Below, one piece after another: positions 14,295 through 16,355 of a stretch of DNA of 16,355 nucleotides (position 1 is the stretch's first letter; each line of letters begins with the position of its first letter). This DNA comes from Albibeggiatoa sp964388965 (GTDB lineage Bacteria; Pseudomonadota; Gammaproteobacteria; Beggiatoales; Beggiatoaceae). The DNA is taken from positions 1 to 16,355 of the forward strand of contig CAYMCP010000076.1 in assembly GCA_964388965.1 (NCBI GenBank), in the 5' to 3' direction. Under the pieces are notes generated by a model, which did no database searches, was not told the origin of the DNA, and saw only the letters and a program-made list of their open reading frames with translations. The position numbers and the translations under genes are program-made.

Positions 14295-14513
14295 TAGAGC
14301 GTTTTGCACATTCTTTGCGAATAATCGCAATATAAGCAGGTTTATCAGATTTTTCCGAATACGGCGAATGCAATGCTTGTAAATAAAATTTGGATATATC
14401 TAACTGATTTATAAGATAAAATTACGAGTGTATTTGCTGAAGTATGGAATTTTGACTTATCTAATTTCTTAAAGAAATATAACTCTATTATCAAATCATT
14501 AAAAGGCATCTAA
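14295..14513. other. Intergenic region with hairpin and possible antisense coding remnant
   Basis: TTGCGA (14315-14320) and TCGCAA (14325-14330) form a perfect 6-bp hairpin, without a T-tract. On the minus strand an open stretch of about 43 codons, ending in a stop at 14284-14286, reads protein-like (LDISKFYLQALHSPY, then KPAYIAIIRKECAKR) but has no start codon; it could be the tail of a decayed gene. It overlaps the end of the upstream ATPase gene by 11 nt, which weakens that idea. Confidence 0.3.
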
Positions 14514-16202
14514 ATGAATAATAACTTTATGGTCATGGAGCCAACCAATCAGACCTTTCATGAGCTAGTGGGTAATGGTGTCAAATATACTGTGCCAAGA
14601 TTTCAGCGTAACTATGCGTGGGAGCAAGAACAATGGGAAGATTTATGGGCAGATATTGAGAATTTGGATACAGAACATTTTCATTACATGGGCTATATCG
14701 TATTACAACGCAAGGGGAATCATGATTTTGAAGTGATAGACGGACAGCAACGTTTAGTTACATTATCATTGGTGATTTTAGCTGCAATGAAACAAATACG
14801 GAAATTAATCATTGAAGGACATCATGCAACCGAAAATGAAGAACGTTTAGAAGTCTTGCATCGTCAATTTATTGGTGCCAAAAATCCTGTTTCTCTCCGA
14901 GTTGATAACAAATTATCCCTAAACCGTAATAATGCGCCTCATTTTAAAAATATCTGTTCAACACTTGAAGCCACAATCCCACGAAAATTAACATTGACCA
15001 ATAAATTGCTGCATCAAGGTTTTAAATTTTTTGTAAATAAAAAGATGGGTAATACAGGCGAAGAGATTGCTATATTCATTGAAAAAATTGCATCAGGGAT
15101 GGTATTTACTAAAATTGTGGTACAAGATGATTTAAATGCCTACAAAGTTTTTGAAACCTTGAATGCACGCGGGGTACAGCTTTCAACCCCCGATTTACTT
15201 AAAAATTATATTTTTTCAATTATTACTCAAAATGATGATATTCCCGACGAAGAGTTAAATGATTTAGATGAAAGATGGTCAGCTATTATCTCACAATTAG
15301 GCGAGTCTAATTTTACCGACTTTATTCGCTATCATTATAATTTTCAAGCCAAATTAGTGACTAAAAAAGCTTTATTTAAATCTGTACGGCAGTTAGCAGA
15401 TTCGCCTAAAAATGCCCATGCTTATTTACAATCATTAACAGAATATGCACCTATTTATGCTTCTTTATTGAATCCGTATGATGAATGGTGGGCAAATCAA
15501 GAAGATGTAATCTATAGACAAGCAACAAGATATTTAGAAGCCTTTAGCTTATTCAATATTAAACAGCCATTTACAATATTGATGATTGCTTTTAATAAAT
15601 TTATAGCAGATGAGTTTATTAAATTAATCAAATATTTATATATTTTATCTATCCGATATAATGTAATCTGCCATCATTCTCCCAATGAGCAAGAGCGGCT
15701 GTATAATCAAATAGCGATTAAAGTCTTTAAAGGCGAATATACCCGAGCAAGTCACATTAAAAATAGCGAAGAATTTAAAAAACTCTATCCTGATGACAAA
15801 ATTTTTGCCAATGTGTTTGAATTTCATAAAATGCCTAGTCGCCAATCTTCTAAAAAAATTCGATTTTTACTATCTGAAATAGAGAGTTATTTAGGTGAAT
15901 GCTCGGTAGATTACACAAAAACCAGCTTAGAACATATTTGCCCTTATCATCCTGATCAATTTTGGCATAGCTATTTTGGCGAAGGAGTGAATGATATACA
16001 AGATCGTTTAGGGAATGTGATTTTATTGGATAAAGATGAATTAAAACGGGCTAATTTTGAGCAGAAAAAGCAAATTTATCTGGACTCATTCTATCAGCTT
16101 GCAAAAAAAATAGCTGAGTATGATGAATGGAATATGCAAATGCTTAATCATCATCAGAGTTGGCTGGCAGAGCAGGCTGTGAATACTTGGCGAGTTGATT
16201 AG
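14514..16202 (+). CDS. DUF262/DUF1524 (GmrSD-like) protein
   Basis: A 562-aa protein. N-terminal DUF262 domain (about 10-230): VPRFQRNYAWEQEQWEDLWADI, then IDGQQRLVTLSL (Asp76-Gly-Gln-Gln-Arg80), then FETLNARGVQLSTPDLLKNYIF. C-terminal DUF1524 domain (about 430-560) with an HNH-like core: LEHICPYHP (His474) and LGNVILLDKDEL. Known: the two domains fused or paired form GmrSD-type modification-dependent restriction enzymes and the SspE anti-phage effector; DUF262 hydrolyses NTP through the DGQQR motif and DUF1524 nicks DNA. Length is like single-chain GmrSD. ATG 14514 follows AAAAGG (14501-14506) at 7 nt. No modification or phosphorothioation genes are in the window, so the target is unknown. 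Role in phage defence is inferred from family. Confidence 0.93.
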   Translation: MNNNFMVMEPTNQTFHELVGNGVKYTVPRFQRNYAWEQEQWEDLWADIENLDTEHFHYMGYIVLQRKGNHDFEVIDGQQRLVTLSLVILAAMKQIRKLIIEGHHATENEERLEVLHRQFIGAKNPVSLRVDNKLSLNRNNAPHFKNICSTLEATIPRKLTLTNKLLHQGFKFFVNKKMGNTGEEIAIFIEKIASGMVFTKIVVQDDLNAYKVFETLNARGVQLSTPDLLKNYIFSIITQNDDIPDEELNDLDERWSAIISQLGESNFTDFIRYHYNFQAKLVTKKALFKSVRQLADSPKNAHAYLQSLTEYAPIYASLLNPYDEWWANQEDVIYRQATRYLEAFSLFNIKQPFTILMIAFNKFIADEFIKLIKYLYILSIRYNVICHHSPNEQERLYNQIAIKVFKGEYTRASHIKNSEEFKKLYPDDKIFANVFEFHKMPSRQSSKKIRFLLSEIESYLGECSVDYTKTSLEHICPYHPDQFWHSYFGEGVNDIQDRLGNVILLDKDELKRANFEQKKQIYLDSFYQLAKKIAEYDEWNMQMLNHHQSWLAEQAVNTWRVD

Positions 16203-16355
16203 TCTGGCAGATTTCTAAATTTTGTTACAGCATTAAACTCTAAATCAAGATTCGCAAGGGTTAGATAGCAGCTATTGAAAACTTAGTTATACTTGTCTAT
16301 AAACCGATTTGAAATCTAAGAAATATGTTAAACTTTGAAGTTGAGTCAAGTTGAG
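16203..16355. other. Window end: gene-free, with a short tandem repeat
   Basis: No gene. The last 18 bases (16338-16355) read AAGTTGAGTC then AAGTTGAG, a 10-bp unit repeated almost twice and cut by the window edge. The unit contains GTTGAGT, the same heptamer that ends the two attC-like repeats, but no matching partner box or stem is seen in the preceding 140 nt. Confidence 0.35.

Noticed and set aside
16260..16266. GTTAGAT as a cassette boundary after the DUF262/DUF1524 gene
   Set aside because: The heptamer pattern is expected by chance every kilobase or so, and no partner box or stem was found.

Overview
This AT-rich window (roughly 35-40% G+C by eye) looks like the chromosome of a gammaproteobacterium. 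The mix of a PhnD-type hybrid sensor kinase, a DivK-like regulator, a class III cyclase, encapsulated-ferritin-like protein, UbiD, a PilB/GspE ATPase and many small repeats suggests to me a filamentous sulfur bacterium of the Beggiatoa/Thiotrichaceae type. That assignment comes from memory of similar proteins, not from a search.

Layout. (1) 1-1007 holds debris of IS200/IS605-type elements. The C-terminal tail of one TnpB (about 249-383) sits only 85 nt upstream of the head of a truncated TnpB (468-1007), an order expected at an element-end to element-start junction. (2) 1333-6922 is a three-gene signalling cluster: a periplasm-sensing hybrid histidine kinase, a stand-alone receiver, and an 836-aa protein with three tandem DHp-like histidine repeats, no kinase ATPase domain, one receiver and an adenylate cyclase domain. 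Together they could form a His-Asp relay that controls cAMP. (3) 7002-7289 encodes an EncFtn-type ferroxidase with no visible docking peptide and no encapsulin gene beside it. (4) About 7430-8227 is the C-terminal remnant of a larger membrane protein, cut off at an IS-end-like sequence.

(5) 8380-10410 is a small accessory island: an HNH nuclease gene, a HicB/HicA pair and a DUF4160/DUF2442 pair. Two near-identical 84-85 bp repeats follow the first two units. Their outer boxes fit the integron attC pattern RYYYAAC...GTTRRRY, with a covarying inner stem, so this may be an integrase-less cassette array (CALIN). The HNH gene is interrupted by a 104-bp element with terminal inverted repeats. Removing 110 bp (element plus one copy of a 6-bp target duplication) restores one uninterrupted reading frame.

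(6) 10533-12002 (minus) is ubiD, convergent to the island, with a hairpin between. A ribbon-helix-helix-like regulator (12056-12265, minus) has a well-spaced promoter containing a perfect palindrome, suggesting autoregulation. (7) 12585-14294 is an orphan PilB/GspE-type ATPase. (8) 14514-16202 is a stand-alone DUF262/DUF1524 (GmrSD-like) protein. No tRNA, rRNA or CRISPR array was recognised.
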